Shown here: positions 23,965 to 36,877 of the stretch, in pieces | How positions within the stretch are numbered: position 1 is the first letter of the stretch | Layout: each line of letters begins with the position of its first letter | Program-made: the position numbers and the translations under genes | Assembly (NCBI GenBank): GCA_000827495.1 | Contig: KN817547.1 | Coordinates: forward strand, 252,725 to 316,724 | Direction of reading: 5' to 3' | Length of the DNA: 64,000 nt | Source: Hypholoma sublateritium FD-334 SS-4 | Taxonomy: Eukaryota; Basidiomycota; Agaricomycetes; Agaricales; Strophariaceae | Notes under the pieces: model-generated | Told to the model about the DNA's origin: nothing | Seen by the model: only the letters and a program-made list of their open reading frames with translations | Database searches by the model: none

Positions 23965-25384
23965 TAGACGGGCTTTGAGATCCTTGGGGACCGAATTAGA
24001 CTGATAAGATGCGCACAGGAGAGAATGATGGCGAGTTCATTTCGGATGGCGCGAAGCAAGCATGAACAAGCACATCGGGTGGCGGTGCTGCCTTCCCGCA
24101 CCCACAGTGCCACAACGTGCCACAGGCTACCATGGGTTGCGTCATGAGCAAGTCATGAGCGCTAAAATCAGCTGTAATATATTTCGATGCTCAGTTCTTT
24201 TTTAGCACTCGAAAAATATGGTCAATACAACAAGGATTGGTTTGCGCTGATTCTATATCAATATCTTTTCCCATGATTAAGATTTTGTACAGCCCAAGTA
24301 CACCCGACCATTGTTCGGAATTTGTTTTCACACGGACTTGACGCGAAGTTCGAGCTCTGCGCACTCCAGGTTATTCCGGGATGAACGAACGTTGAACTTT
24401 GAGGGATCTGACATAGATTGAGAATCGTATGCTGTGTATATCTTTCCAGGGGATCGCATCTACGCTTCCACTGCACTTCACTTCGTTCAGTAGATAAGAC
24501 ACCCCAAATATCGAGGGATCTAAATTTAATCGATCCCCAAACTCGATGGAGGACGCAACATGTCAACGATTCTCCAGTCCAAGGACAAGTTCTTCCAACG
24601 TTTGCCTCCGTATTTATTCAATATCTTCCTTTGAACAACGTTCTCTCCCCCGTTTTAATTAGCGACACAGCGCCCGTGCATGGGCGCCGGGCTCGGGGAG
24701 GGATAGGTGAGGCAGTGTACCCAATGCCCATCGACATGATGGCAAGTCTCCGTGTTATCGTGTTCGCGCACACGTGTTGTCTTCCTTGCCTATTCTGGCA
24801 ATCGGCCCGTAAGCGAATGAACTCGTGTTCACAGCGAGGCAGAACATGAGTGCGCACAAAATTGTGCGCCCTCGGGCTTGCAAAGCCAACTTCAACTTCT
24901 TCCGCCATCTTGAGCTCACAATACCCGGTGCACTTCCATCCCCGAGCACCCTGCACTTCCATCCCCGAGCACCCATCGGACTTGTATTTGACTGTGTATT
25001 GTATTACTGGTGCGTGTCCTGTTCCATTAGAACGAGCTGCTGCTTATCGTCGAGATCCGACGTACAGCAGAATATCACACCATAACAGTGGCCTTTTATC
25101 TCCCGTAGCCTGTACTGCCTTGTATCTGCACCCCCACACCGAATACCCAACACATCCGTGGATGTTCCCCGCAGGCGATTTCAACTTTGTCGTCGCCGGT
25201 CTCGCGACGTTTGCTGCTACTGTCGGATACGCCTGTTCACGGCGCCTCAGCTTCTCCTCCACATCTTCCACAAACCAGCACGTTTGCTTCTGCATTGATA
25301 CGTGTAATCGCTGACCGGTGACTCCACAGACCTGCTCCCGACCACCTACTTGCCAGCACATCGACATTAAGCGATTCCAGTACC
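23965..25384. other. Intergenic region between divergent genes
   Basis: 1.4 kb between the carrier start (minus) and the RanBD-protein start (plus). GC is much lower than in the neighbouring island. A short direct repeat (CACTTCCATCCCCGAGCACC) occurs at about 24930 and again about 23 nt later. No gene was recognised; both promoters should lie here. Confidence 0.5.
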
Positions 25385-27816
25385 ATGCTGGTCGATCACG
25401 ATAGTAAAACTGCGTCCGAGGACATAATCTCGTCGCAAGAAGTGTCCCAATTTAACATGGACCACGACTCACCCCACGCTCTGCGGAGTGACTACGCCAC
25501 GACCTCGAGTCCTGCTGGCCCCGCCCCCACATCCCCCACCCGTCGAGAGTCCTTGAAGCGAAAAGCACCCCATGACGGGTTCGACGAACCGAATAAGGTG
25601 TGTGGGATGTTTTTCATTTCTCGCTCCCGCCCATTAAATTTAATATGTTCGCGGGTAGCAGGACAAGCTGGGATACCCTCATGTTAGTTCCGTTCCGATT
25701 GTCCTCGAGGCAGACCCGCTGATCACGATCGCCTGAACTTGCCAAATCATTTGTGTGATCTGCTGCAAACACAGAACTTGGCCAACATATACCCAAACAA
25801 GCGCAGCAGGACGCCGTCGTCTGACTCGATACAATCAGAGGTGCGCTGCCCAGCGATATGTGATATCCAAATAGGTTCGCTGACCTGACCCAAAGGCGTC
25901 CTCGGGACACCCTAGCCCTGAGTCGACACTGGATAGCATTGTCCCGTCAACGACTATCTCCGAGGATGTCGAAATCGTAAGTACATTCGTTGTCGTACGC
26001 TGATGAGAATATAGCAATCCTGAAGCCATTCGCAATCCAGCCCATGATTGAATCGGACCCACAGCCTATCATCTCTGCTCTCAGCAAGACTGCGGCAGCT
26101 GTCATCAATGCTGCTATCAATGCTGCTACACCAGCGACCGAGCCCCCACTTTCGCCATCTCCGCCGCCCGAGCCAGAAGCAGAGGCCGAGCCGGTCGCTG
26201 CGCTCAATCAGTCGCCCGTTCCCTTAGCAGTGCGCATTGCCTCTTTCTATACTCCCGCTAAATCTCTCTAACATGCAATCTTAGATCGTAGAAAAACAGG
26301 TATCGCCATCCACCCAGACAGTTCCACTTCCTGAAACAGAAGAAAAAGCCAGTCATCCAGCTGTGCCACCATCCGAACCGAAGCGTACTTCCGTACCACC
26401 GGCCACCGAGAGCAGTACCACCCCTACTCCTATGACCCCGAAGTCATTAGTACGTATCGCCTAATATGTTACATACGACTTACTCAACTTGAACGACATA
26501 TGTAGGCCCATCCAGGCTTTGGTGCATTCGCAAACCGAGACGCTTTTTCGCTCTCGCGGCCTACAACGCCGAACGCGCTCAGCTTAAAGCCCTTCACCGT
26601 GCGTCCCCTTTTGCACAACCTTCTGCCTCCCCTAGTACTGGCCTGACAAACGGAATTACAGATACCCTCTTCAAATCCATTCGCCGCGTTTGCCGGCTCC
26701 GCCTCGCCCTTCTCCGCCGCGGCGCTGGGCAAGCCCGCCTCGCCATCGCCCTTTGCTGCGTCGTCGTCGTTCTTCGCCAAGAGCAGCGGTAGCAGCACCG
26801 CCGTGGGCACGATTGGCGCCGCCGGCCGCGACTTCTTCACTGTGGACCCGAAGGCGCGCCCCGTGTGGGGCACGCTCGCGGGTGCAGACCTGAAGACGCA
26901 CCAGAATGAGCTGGGCGAGGCGGCTCTGGCACCAGGCGGCGTGTTTGCATTGGAGAAGGCCGCCGAGCCCGCTAAGGACGCACCCGTGGACGAGACGGCT
27001 GCCGCTGAGACGGAGGTGGACCGTGAGGAGCGCGAACGCGTGGAGAAGGAGCGGCTGGCAGCACGCGAGCGCGAGGAACAAGAGGTGCGCGAGCAGGAGA
27101 AGCGCGAGAAGAAGGAGCGCAGGGAACGGAAGCGCAAGGAACGCGAGGTCGGACATGCAATTGTGGGGGCTACCGCGACTGCGGCGCATCCCAAGGACAA
27201 GTACACTCGTGCGTACCATTTTTTCTGCCCCTTTTACCGTATCTCACTCCGCCTACGCAGCCGTTACTGGTGAGGAAGGAGAGGACGTCGAGCTCGAGCA
27301 GAAGGGCGTCAAGCTGTTCATCAAGCGCGGGGACAAGCCGTTCTCTGAGGCGATCCCGGGCCATATCAAGCTGCTCGCGAATCGCGCGACGCTAGAAGAG
27401 CGTATTCGTGCGCATTATCTTATTCGTGCCAACGAGACTGTACTAATCGTATATTATAGTGTTCCGGCGCGAGCCCCTCTGGAAGGTGTCTATGAACGTA
27501 CGCGTCCAGCCTACAGTGCGCGCCACATATGTGGCCCAAGAAAATGTTCTGCGCTTCATCCTCAAGGAAATGGTTCCCGAGGAGGGCACCGAGGGCGGCG
27601 CAAGCGCCGACAATCTCAAGCAAGAAGTTGCTATCTACGTGGTCAAGGTCAGCAGCTGCAAATTCAATCAGCGCCAAACGCTCGCTGACGAATGCTCTAC
27701 CCTTCTTTTAGCCCGGCAGGTCGTGCTCGAAGCAGGACTTTAAAGAATTCGCTGAAAGTCTTCTCGAAAGCTCGCAATTCAACCCCGATGCAGCAAAAAA
27801 ACCACGACTGGCATAA
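25385..27816 (+). CDS. Nup50/Yrb2-like Ran-binding (RanBD) protein
   Basis: Eleven exons sum to 605 aa: 25385-25597, 25659-25682, 25775-25840, 25896-25976, 26041-26229, 26285-26449, 26506-26598, 26662-27208, 27261-27407, 27460-27647 and 27712-27816. The N-terminus has a basic patch (SLKRKAPHDGF). The middle is Ala/Pro/Ser-rich with FG-like spacing (HPGFGAFANR, SNPFAAFAGS), then a Glu/Arg coiled stretch. The C-terminal 140 residues fit a divergent Ran-binding domain: VTGEEGEDVELEQKGVKLF, FRREPLWKVSMNVRVQ, then ENVLRFILKEM. Family knowledge: Nup50/Nup2 and Yrb2/RanBP3 act in nuclear import or export at the pore. The sequence does not separate these two. Introns are all short and canonical. Confidence 0.75.
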
Positions 27817-28718
27817 AGCTAGGCCATCTCTACCTTGTATTTTATTCTGGCTCCAGCTTTTTGCAAGCAAGAGTCGCTGGACCATTGAGCACTATCGCGC
27901 GCCGATGCATCAACCATTATTGATTATCGATTATCACGGATGCGCCACCTCGCTCTTCGACTCATCTCCGGCCCTGGATATACATAGTGGGACTGTGGAA
28001 CTCAAGACACTGCGGCCCTCAGCTGTCGATACCCCTAGGGCGATGATACCCGCTGTAAAACCACGTTCCTCTTTCACTTGTGCTACCAAATCTCGCCTCT
28101 CAACTCATTGACGCCCGACCTATACGAACGTCCCGCGCTGTACCGTGTATTGATCCGTCTCCAATTCAGATACGCAGGTCGTATTTCTGTGATGTACTCC
28201 ACCACCAATCATTTATACCAGTCTCGACTTCATTTGAACTTATGACTCCTAGCTGATTCTCCACCACTCCATACCATGAAGCATGATCTTACGCCATATC
28301 CGCGCTATTTAGGCTGTCGTCTATTGGTTTTTATTATTTCATTTGTAACTCCACACCGACATAATGCCGATGCACATGTTTATCTGGCAAACCCGGTCGA
28401 AAATACACTCATGAATGTCTCTTTCAAGCCTCGCGGTACCATCAGTGGGGTATCATGGTCAAGTGCAGCTGGTATCTAAACTCTTGCGAACTGTCGAAGG
28501 CCAACGGGCAGAACAGAGCACAAGATCAGGATGAGTTTTCCTCTTCGTTTAGCATCCTTAGTAAGTACACGTTTGCTGTGGTCTGCTGTTACTCGCAATG
28601 CTCATTGTCCTTGTATTTTAAGCATATCGGTACCATTGGTATAGGTAATAGACGAAGTCCATACAATCGTTTACAACACCGCAGTTGCTATGTAGTAAGT
28701 GACATATTCTCGAGGACC
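27817..28718. other. Intergenic region between convergent genes
   Basis: 900 nt holding two 3' ends. No gene or repeat was recognised. Confidence 0.5.
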
Positions 28719-30849
28719 TCAAAAGGTGGGCGTATTGATTTCTTGTATCAATCTTCTGGCGGTCTCCGATCGAGGCAATATCAGGCACTGGAAATGGTTT
28801 TTGTGGCTGAGATGTCCATCCATCAGTTGAGTACGCCTCAAGCAAAGCAATAAAGTACTGACGTTATAATTCCCGAATCATAGAAATCGCCTTTTATTTC
28901 TATCTCATTTCCATCTTGATCCTTTGCTTTGGAAAAGGTGAATGTTGCCAAGATCGATGCAATTGTCAACCACATCTGAAAATTAGGCCAATTATTGATC
29001 GTGACAAGAGACTGGGAAGTCCGACGGGACATACAGAAGTACTGGCTAGATGCTTCCCAACGCAGATTCTAAGGGCGTTGTCAGCCTACGGCGCATGTTC
29101 AACAGAGAAGCGATAGACTGACCGTCGTCCAAAGCCGTACGTCAGAATACGATCATCGTCATTCAACCCTCCGTCGGCGTCGAGAAATCTCTCGGGCTTG
29201 AAAGCATGCGGATCCTCGTACTTCTTCTCATCATGAGCCATTGCCCTGTTGTACAATCTGCTCAAGATCAACACAATAATAGCGGGCGCTAGATCTTACC
29301 AGATATTCGCAAATACATTGGTTCCTGATAGATAGGTTAAACGTAAGCACTCAATATCATAATTAAACCTGATCACCTTTTGGAATGTAGTACCCCCTAT
29401 ACATGTCATCCTCAGAAGCCCTGTGGACCAGCCCAAGCATTGTCGGTGGTCTCCAACGGAGCACCTCTCGATATATAGCCTCGATAAACGGTAAGTAGGG
29501 ACGATCATCGAAGCCTGGAAGGCGGTCCGTGCCAATAACGGAGTCCAATTCCTTCTGAGCCCTGATTTGAACCTCGGGATGCGTGGCCAAAAGATAGAAA
29601 AGCGTCGAGGTAGCAGATATTGTGGTATCAGATGCACCTAGAATTGATATGAGGACCTTCGATACCCACCAAGTGACCCAAGCGATGGAGAGAAATGTAC
29701 GCCATACCGCTGTAGACCGTGAAAGCTAAGCCCCCAACAACGTCTTCGTCTTCCTTATATCCGCTCTCCCCTTCTATGTATTTAGCAATCATAGACGGCA
29801 AGGCCGTTCCCTCTTTCTGTGTATTATATCAATGACGTCTGAGATTCTTACTCCACGTACTCACTCACCAGCTGATTCTTTACCGTTTCCATCGGCGAAA
29901 GCCTTAGCATGTCAGCCATCTTCTTTGTCTCCTTTGCCATTCTCTGAGCGACTGCTCCTGGGAACCAAGGTGGGATGTATCGCAAAAATGGGAGTACGTT
30001 GATGAGAGTATAGCCTGGTTGGAGTAGCTTCAATCCCATGATAGCGCTTTCTTCTGCGGCCACAATAAAGGGGTCGTCGAGCGACTTGAGATCATGTCCA
30101 TACATGATTGACATTGGAATGGACATAGACAGCCTGTGCATTGATATCATGGATTGGGGAAGGACGGGTCGGAATTCAATACTCACATTTTATTATGGTA
30201 ATCGAAGCGTTCGGGCGTGTCGAGTAGTCCTTGGAGCATCCTGTGGACTTTCTCAAGTTGGATTGGATAATATTGAACCATTGCATCTTGGCGGAGATTT
30301 TGCTGTGCCACTCTTCGATGCCTACGCCACTCGTCTCCTAAGGGCATGAACGCCATGTTGCTATCCCATCCCATCCTAACACAAATGAGGTATCATTGCT
30401 CCAAACATTTTGGTTTGTCTAATTGAACTCACAATTTAATAACGGGTGCAATTGGCCGATCTGAGTATTTGCTTGCGCGTTTCTCAAAAAGCTCTTCCGC
30501 GTCTTTGAAGGAGTTGAGGATCATGAAATGATTCCCTAGTGCGCTGGCGTGGAGGATATCGGCTACCGTTACAAGCATCTAGATCAGCGCACTGTAAACA
30601 ACCCGAATAAAACTGATTTGTCGCACAGTTATACCGTCTCCCCCACTCCGCGTAATGGTGGGCAACATCGCTGCTCGGTAAATCGTACAAATTTCCAACC
30701 AGAAATCGGGGTTTGGGACCAGGGGCAAATGGGCCTCGGTTGGAGCTCCCAGACCAATTGGCGACTAATTGCTTCAAAATGAACGCCGTTACACCAAGGA
30801 CAGCTAACGGGATAACGGAGGAATAGAGGTTGTTTAAAGTCTCGTGCAT
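28719..30849 (-). CDS. Cytochrome P450 monooxygenase (fungal CYP, class II, membrane-anchored)
   Basis: Multi-exon minus-strand gene, ATG 30849-30847, TGA 28721-28719. An N-terminal anchor (VIPLAVLGVTAFILKQLVAN) is followed by the Pro-rich hinge PFAPGPKP. The I-helix carries the oxygen-binding motif GASDTT. The K-helix has EAIYREVLRWRPP (ExxR), then the PERF segment FKPERFLDADGG. The heme loop reads FGRRICVGKHLA with the axial Cys present. The C-terminus resolves by a GTCAGT donor into FQCLILPRSETARRLIQEI. All conserved elements are present, so it looks functional. CVG replaces the usual CPG in the heme loop. The closest remembered relatives are basidiomycete P450s annotated as O-methylsterigmatocystin-oxidoreductase-like, a label that says little about substrate. 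Confidence 0.9.
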
Positions 30850-31770
30850 ATTGTCTTGCAGTGGTGGTATGTGTGCAGACCGAGTTCAGCTGTTTTGTAG
30901 GCTTGTAATATATTCCAATGGAGCTTCGTTATCTACCGGTTACGTTTGGTCAATGATACATTCACATAATTCTCATGCAGCCACAATTTCACCCAGGCTG
31001 TCGAAACCAGCAGAAGTTTCCACTGTATATATGTAATTACGACAGACATATTGAGAGCCGAATATATTGTCTGTGCATTATCAGGATCCAAATTTACATG
31101 CTAGTAGCCAGTATTATTCCCATTTGGCGATTACATTTCAGTCGGGTTACTATCAAAGGCCTCATGTCGTATGACTCAGGAGCGCGAGCGAGCACGGGGA
31201 CGAAGGGGACGAAGGGCTATTTACCAAGCATCTTCGCTTCGCTGAAATGCTGTAAGCTGTCTGAGCAGTGAGAATATAGATTTTAGGCATACTCGACGCC
31301 AGAGAGCAAAAACATTTTCTTTCCCAGAGGAGAGGGAGTGTTAAGTAGCCCAAGCACTCCACGCGCATTCTCAGGCTACGCATCAGCCAGTCACGCGAAT
31401 AATTGGGATCGACGGTATGGTTGACTGCGACAGACCGAATCTCGCACGAGCGCCGTTGACGTTTTGTCATGAACAATTGAAAAACACTGCCGAGATCGGA
31501 GCCTGCGCCTCGTGTGTGTTCCAGATAAGTTCTCTCCGAATAATTAGAAGAGCGAAGAATGGCACAAATATAACTTATAAGTCAATTATAAGTAGCCTTG
31601 AACATATGGTCGTCTGTCGTTATTTGCATCTAGGAAACGGTCATGTATTCCCCTGGCAAGGCCTTGATGTACTTGACACTAATACGAGTGGAAGAGGACA
31701 CTACTGTATGTCTGTGGTCCATGATAAGTATCCGAGGAAAGGGCTGTAGTATCTGAGTCGCGACGCGACG
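30850..31770. other. Intergenic, P450 upstream region
   Basis: AT-rich, no gene recognised. It should contain the P450 promoter. Confidence 0.5.
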
Positions 31771-32261
31771 TCACGGCCATTCCCGCCACTTCGCCGCTCG
31801 GGCCGTCTGAGTCGCGTCACTTTCCGGATCAGTTTTGCGACTTGCTAACTCTATCCTTCGCCGCTCCTCATTCAACACAGCCCACTCAGGCAAACCCTTG
31901 GAAAGACCCGACAGCGCCTTGTATGGCTCGGAAGAGAATGGGCTGTCTTTGAAGAACGCGATGAAAGTGCCATATGTTCGCCTTCGAACACACATGCTTT
32001 CCGTCCTTCAGTAACCTGAAGTTCGACCTTTACATCGACGGGACGTGGCGGAGAGTCTACAACACTGCATTTGCTAAGTTTGTTTTGGAGCCCCTGACCC
32101 GGCCGCGCAACATCCACCTTACATCTCTCGCTTGCATTCAATTTTCCTTTGATCAATGTGCCAACGTACGGGCAAAATCGATGCAGGAGAGAGGGAAGCT
32201 GAGCGAGGGACGGAGCAGCTGAACTGTATCCTCCGCACTTGCCCTCGCCGCCCTCCTGCAT
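31771..32261 (-). CDS. Small hypothetical protein, two exons (tentative)
   Basis: A minus-strand frame from ATG 32261 runs to VELQVTEGRKA. A GTGTGT donor and an AAAG acceptor (47-nt intron) join it to PFSSEPYKALSGLSKGLPEW and on to a stop at 31771-31773. The second exon has strong coding character (AVLNEERRRIELASRKTDPE). I do not recognise the family. The first exon may be wrong, and an alternative frame CVRRRTYGTFIAFFKDSPF overlaps the junction, so this could also be a frameshifted remnant. Confidence 0.3.
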
Positions 32262-32321
32262 TGCGCCGCGCCGCTCTCAACAGCCCCTACAATTCAGCGT
32301 ACTGATCCCGGCGCCGCACGC

Positions 32322-32758
32322 GATGGCCTCTGCGCCCTCTCCACGTCGGCCTCGCACACATCCCCCGCTTCTACCTGGCCAGCAATGCCGATATCTTGTC
32401 CGCGCTCTGACGCCTCCAGACCCACCCGCCCGCGAGGTGCACACCACCGCCACCGCCACCGCCATCGACGCCTCAAGCCCTAGTTCGACTAGTCATCGCG
32501 GACGTGGACGCTCTGCGCTCCTTCATCGCCTTCGTCGCCCAGCGCACTGCGGCCGACCACGGCTCCCCAGGAACGCTCGCCGATTTGGGGGTCCTGCTGC
32601 TGCAGCAGGGGATGCGGGCACGGATTATACCCCCCCACAGCTGTACCTTGACTGCGCGAGTGGGATGGTGCTGCGCGTGTGCCCCGCGTGGGTGGCAGGC
32701 GGTATTTCAGGGGCGCGTGAGATTGGAACGGGGGGGGCTAACGCGTGGTGATATGTAG
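32322..32758 (+). pseudogene. Possible frameshifted gene remnant
   Basis: Coding-like segments occur in three successive frames: LAHIPRFYLASNADILSAL, then a Thr/Ala stretch, then VDALRSFIAFVAQRTAADHG and LADLGVLLLQQGMRA. No intron joins them cleanly. I read it as a decayed plus-strand gene of unknown family. Confidence 0.3.
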
Positions 32759-33818
32759 AGAAGTCTGATGTGACGCACTGGGTCTGTCGTCCATCAGGGA
32801 CTTCTGCTGAGCTACATAGCCCAGTAATTGTTGCGACGATGGAAGAATCAGGCTTCGCTTCGAAGTTCAAACGAATATGGACTTGATTTGAATCTGTGAG
32901 CTGTAAGATTCGGTACGATCACTCACACCTTGAAGCTGAAGGTGTGCGTGGACGTTAAGCGCCCGTACTGATTGGTGTCCTTCGCAGTTGAATACATAAC
33001 GGAACTAAAGCAAGCTGATGCTCAAGTGCAATTGTGCGAATATTGAGTTACCATGTTGGTAGAGTGGACTGTGCAGCACTGTGCCATTCGTAGATTGTTG
33101 GAAATCATGTTCAAGAGTTGTCTATTCTTTTCCATGGGCTGTTGCTAGGCGTGCTCGCTGCTCTCATCTGATTCCCATGTAATGAATGTCATAGCAAATC
33201 CGATTTCATTTGGGGTACATATATCTCTACCCAGCCTTGGAGCGCCTGATTTGGACTTATTCTGTAGCAATTGAAATCCCGTAGACCTCTGAAGCAGCCT
33301 TGAGGCGGGTCTCTTCGAAGGAACAATCGATAGAAGCTTCATTTCAGGCTAGCTGCGGTGTGATTATTTCAGAAATGTGACACAGCGCCCATGTAAGCCT
33401 TCCGAACAAGTATAGGACTCAATGCAAGAGATGCTCTGAATAGACGGTTCTTCAGTTTTCCAATCTCCTGCTTTTGCCGCAGCAACTCGTTAGCTAATTG
33501 GGCGCTAAGTTTAGTCTGAAGCATTTATGTAGACTTGGCTGACTCCGAGGCCCCGTTTGGGAGGAGTGCTTATTGTTTCGGATAATCTCTCTTGCTCATC
33601 GATTTATACTCTAAAGTTTAGGCCGTTCTATGAATGCCACTAGCCTGCTGCCAGATTGTGTTTAATTCTCTCCCCACAGCCTACAGTTAGGTGAATAGCT
33701 TTCCATCGTCCATGGTACTTCTATATATGTAGGACTTTTGCTGGACCACAGCTGTACTGTGATTTCCACCAAACACTTCCTGCCAGTGATCCACCGAGAC
33801 TCTCCGCTCGCCAGCACC
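32759..33818. other. Upstream part of a duplicated segment
   Basis: No gene. From about 33140 onward this sequence is clearly similar to about 42430-43015, the matching upstream region of the second membrane-protein copy (for example the words around CTTGAGGCGGG and AGAAGCTTCATTTC in both). Confidence 0.6.
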
Positions 33819-35665
33819 ATGTCTCGACACCCAACCAACGATACTGGCGGGCAGGCGACCGGCTTCTTGAGCCTTACTCAAATCGTGAAAAACATAAAAT
33901 CACTGTCGGGGCACGTCACACAGAGTTTTGGGGGATTACCCGCGCCGGGGCAGCAACATGATGAACCACTTCGTAGGCGGCGGATTGCTTTATCAGACGC
34001 CGAGACTGGCCCTGCTATCCTCCTTCAGCATATAAATGAGGCCCAGTTGACGGCGTCATCTGGGGTTGAAGACGCGGTCGCCCAGCCATTGGACTTGGAT
34101 GCTCGGCGATTGCCCTCGGACGCTCAGCAGGACCTTATCGTGATCTTGACAGTCAACCGAACATGCAGGATAATAACAATCATGGCCCTTGGATTTTGGG
34201 GAGGCTGGTCAATCATGCCTGCAGAGATGAAGTTTCCTGACAGTGTAGCTTGGGTGACCTACATTTGCATTGTCACTGACTGGTAAGGCGTCGTTTTTCT
34301 ACCATTTACGAGAGATGCAACAACAGAGTCAACTGATACTAAATTGAAAGGATTGCCCTTGCATCTGCTCTGGATTGTACATTCCCAGGTTCAATGGATT
34401 GGTACTTCCGCAGGTGGCCAGAATGGTGGTTTCTCAAAAGAGAGAACTTGCCCGAGATATCAATTACGGGCTACAACATTCTCAACATACTGGTTGGACT
34501 ATCGATTGCCTTCTTCGGGTACGCTCTGCAAAGCGATCAGGCAATTTTGAACCGCGCAAATGTTATTTCAGGGAGTATTATTTTTGTGGTGTTTGTTCCT
34601 TTCATTTGATAATTTTTTTCCCTCTCTGACGAAAACCTCTAGATTGTATTCGCTTGGTCTTGTGAAAGGAAATGCGGAAGGCCCAGGAGCATGGTTCTTT
34701 CACACTAATTATGCCACTCATATATTTTATGGTAAGTCCCTGATTTAGATAATTTATCTCGGACTCACAGTGCTCCCAGGAGTCGAGTCCGCATATAACT
34801 TGGGCAAGTGATATATTTTTCGTTTCAGCATGCGTAACCTCATAAATATTGTGTCACGCAGCAACATGGTGGTGGATCGCCTTTCGCATCCATGGGGTTG
34901 TGAAAATCTTACGCAATCGCGACAAGCCTGAAATGGCCGTTCAATTCCGTATTCTCATAGTTGGCCTTGTTGTGGAGGTTGCCCTTTTGATTTGGTATTT
35001 TGCTATTGTTTTGCTTGCATATTTCTTCAAGCGAGGTTGGGCACACTGGAATAGCGCCTTGTGGGCTGAGCGCCGCACAGCTCAACTAGCTATGCTCGTA
35101 TTATGGGCATTGGTTGTTATTTTCGGATTATGCGTGGAGCTCCCTAATATATTTTTCCCGTGCAGCGGTAGTACGTCTCCCTTTTGTAAAGTACTAATTT
35201 AATAATGCTTCGCAAGGCTGGGCAGGCCCGGCAACTTTCACTATATGGTTTAGCGCATACCAAGGTAAGTAATAGGATGATCAGTGTATGGATGGATTGA
35301 AGACATACCTATAAGAAGGGAGCACAGCGATGGGAAGAGGCGCGAAGGTTATGTTGCTTCAACAACGAAAACGAGCCCCGCTTTGCAACACAGGCACCAG
35401 CGCGGATACGCCGGGGAACACCCGTGAACCTCAAGACAAAGTGTACCTCGCCCCGTCTAAGCGGAACACCCGACCCGCCCCCAGGCACCGCTGTGGACGA
35501 AGTACAGGCGCGGTTCGCTCCCTTCTATTGCAGCACGACGGTGCATTTCTCTCTTCGAAGATGTGGACTGTAGTCTCATGGTACACCCTCTCCACGGTGC
35601 TTTCCCAATCTGGGTCCCTTACTGGGGAGAGGATAGGGATGAGACAAAGTTGGTGGTTGATCTGA
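33819..35665 (+). CDS. Multi-spanning membrane protein of unknown function, copy 1
   Basis: Seven exons (33819-34282, 34414-34590, 34643-34731, 34780-34803, 34862-35167, 35217-35264, 35319-35665) add up in frame to 484 aa. A hydrophilic N-terminus of about 100 residues is followed by several hydrophobic segments: ILTVNRTCRIITIMALGFWG, ITGYNILNILVGLSIAFFGY, FRILIVGLVVEVALLIWYFA, and one around LVLWALVVIFGLCVELPNIF. Conserved soluble motifs are WPEWWFLKREN and ATWWWIAFRIHGVVKILRNR. Homologous over its whole length to the gene at 43016-44462. I do not recognise a described family; similar hypothetical proteins are expected in other Agaricomycetes. Intron 4 uses a GC donor (GCAAGT at 34804). The basic last exon may be mis-framed (see 35545-35720). 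Confidence 0.65.
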
Positions 35666-36877
35666 AATGCGAGTGGATTCAAAAGGAAGGGGAAATGTTG
35701 GTGCTGAATAGGACCATATAACATGCATAGCAGAAACAGAAGAACAACCCGGAAAGAGCCAGAGCACTAAGATCTCATACATTGAAAGAAGAGCGGGCCA
35801 CAACAGCCAAAAATCCAAAATCCAAAAGCCCAGCAAGTTTTGGCGAACAAGATCTACAGTCCAGTCAGTCGCCAGGAAGAACGAAACATTTTCCAGCCAG
35901 CGTAAGTGCGAGTCGCATGCGCTATGTGGGCATGGGCCTCAGCACTGCTGCCGCCGGCATGCGCCATGGGATGGTAATTCGGGCCTGAGACTCGCGTTGG
36001 GGGGGCGTCGCTGCTCAGTTGATCATGGAGCGTGGGGAATTTTAGATTCCGGATCATTCCGGCGCCCTGGGGAGGGAGTGCGCACGGACCATGCCGAAAG
36101 TCACGACTGGATACCAGCACTCGAGCTCGAGCGGCATCATTCACTTCTTCACCAGCATTCTCCCTTTCGACCAGGAAATTTCAAGCCTCTATCAGACAGA
36201 ATACACGCCCATATTTATCTCGACCAATCGCTCAATGCACGTGCGCATGTTATGTCTCAGGTGCTTTATTTATCTCTGTCGAGGCTTGAACGTAAGTATA
36301 TGCGAATGCGCACCCCCTAATCGCTCTCACTCCTCGAAAACGTTCGTCACCTTATACCCTTGAAGCCAGGATACGGTCAGATATCTTCCGTTTCGTGTGT
36401 GTGTGTGTATGTGTGTGTGTGGGTAGCTGTATACGGGGATGCTTTCCTGCATAAAGCCGTCGCGCACCGCAGCATAACGGAGACGTGGCGCGTCGGCACA
36501 TCTGTGCAGACATTTTATGGCGGAATATTCCAATATCAATGTCACACATATGTACATACCAAATGCACGGCGGCCACCAGCTCTGGCCTGCTCCAGTCGA
36601 AGGAACGGACTCGATGCCGATAGACGCGTACGCACCTTCGCCGGAGCTTGGAAAGTTGGCTAGTTATATATATGGAAATTCAAGGCGGTATATACCCCAT
36701 GTGAGTAATACCGTATTCATGGCCAACCATAAACTTTTTGCCCAAAGCCTCTGTAAGCGACAAATATAAGACGCTGCCTCGTTCGGAGTCGCACGCAGTC
36801 TCAGATTGTCTCCCTTATCTCCCCTGCTCGTCCCTCACTATCTGCCGATCTTACACGGCCCTCCGAGTCAAGATTCC
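35666..36877. other. Intergenic, with a GT microsatellite
   Basis: No gene beyond the coding-like segment that ends at about 35720. A (GT)n/GTAT tract lies at about 36398-36422. The phosphodiesterase promoter should be near the end. Confidence 0.5.

Noticed and set aside
36395..36425. GT repeat as a possible mobile-element or telomeric signal
   Set aside because: It is an ordinary short microsatellite without flanking structure.
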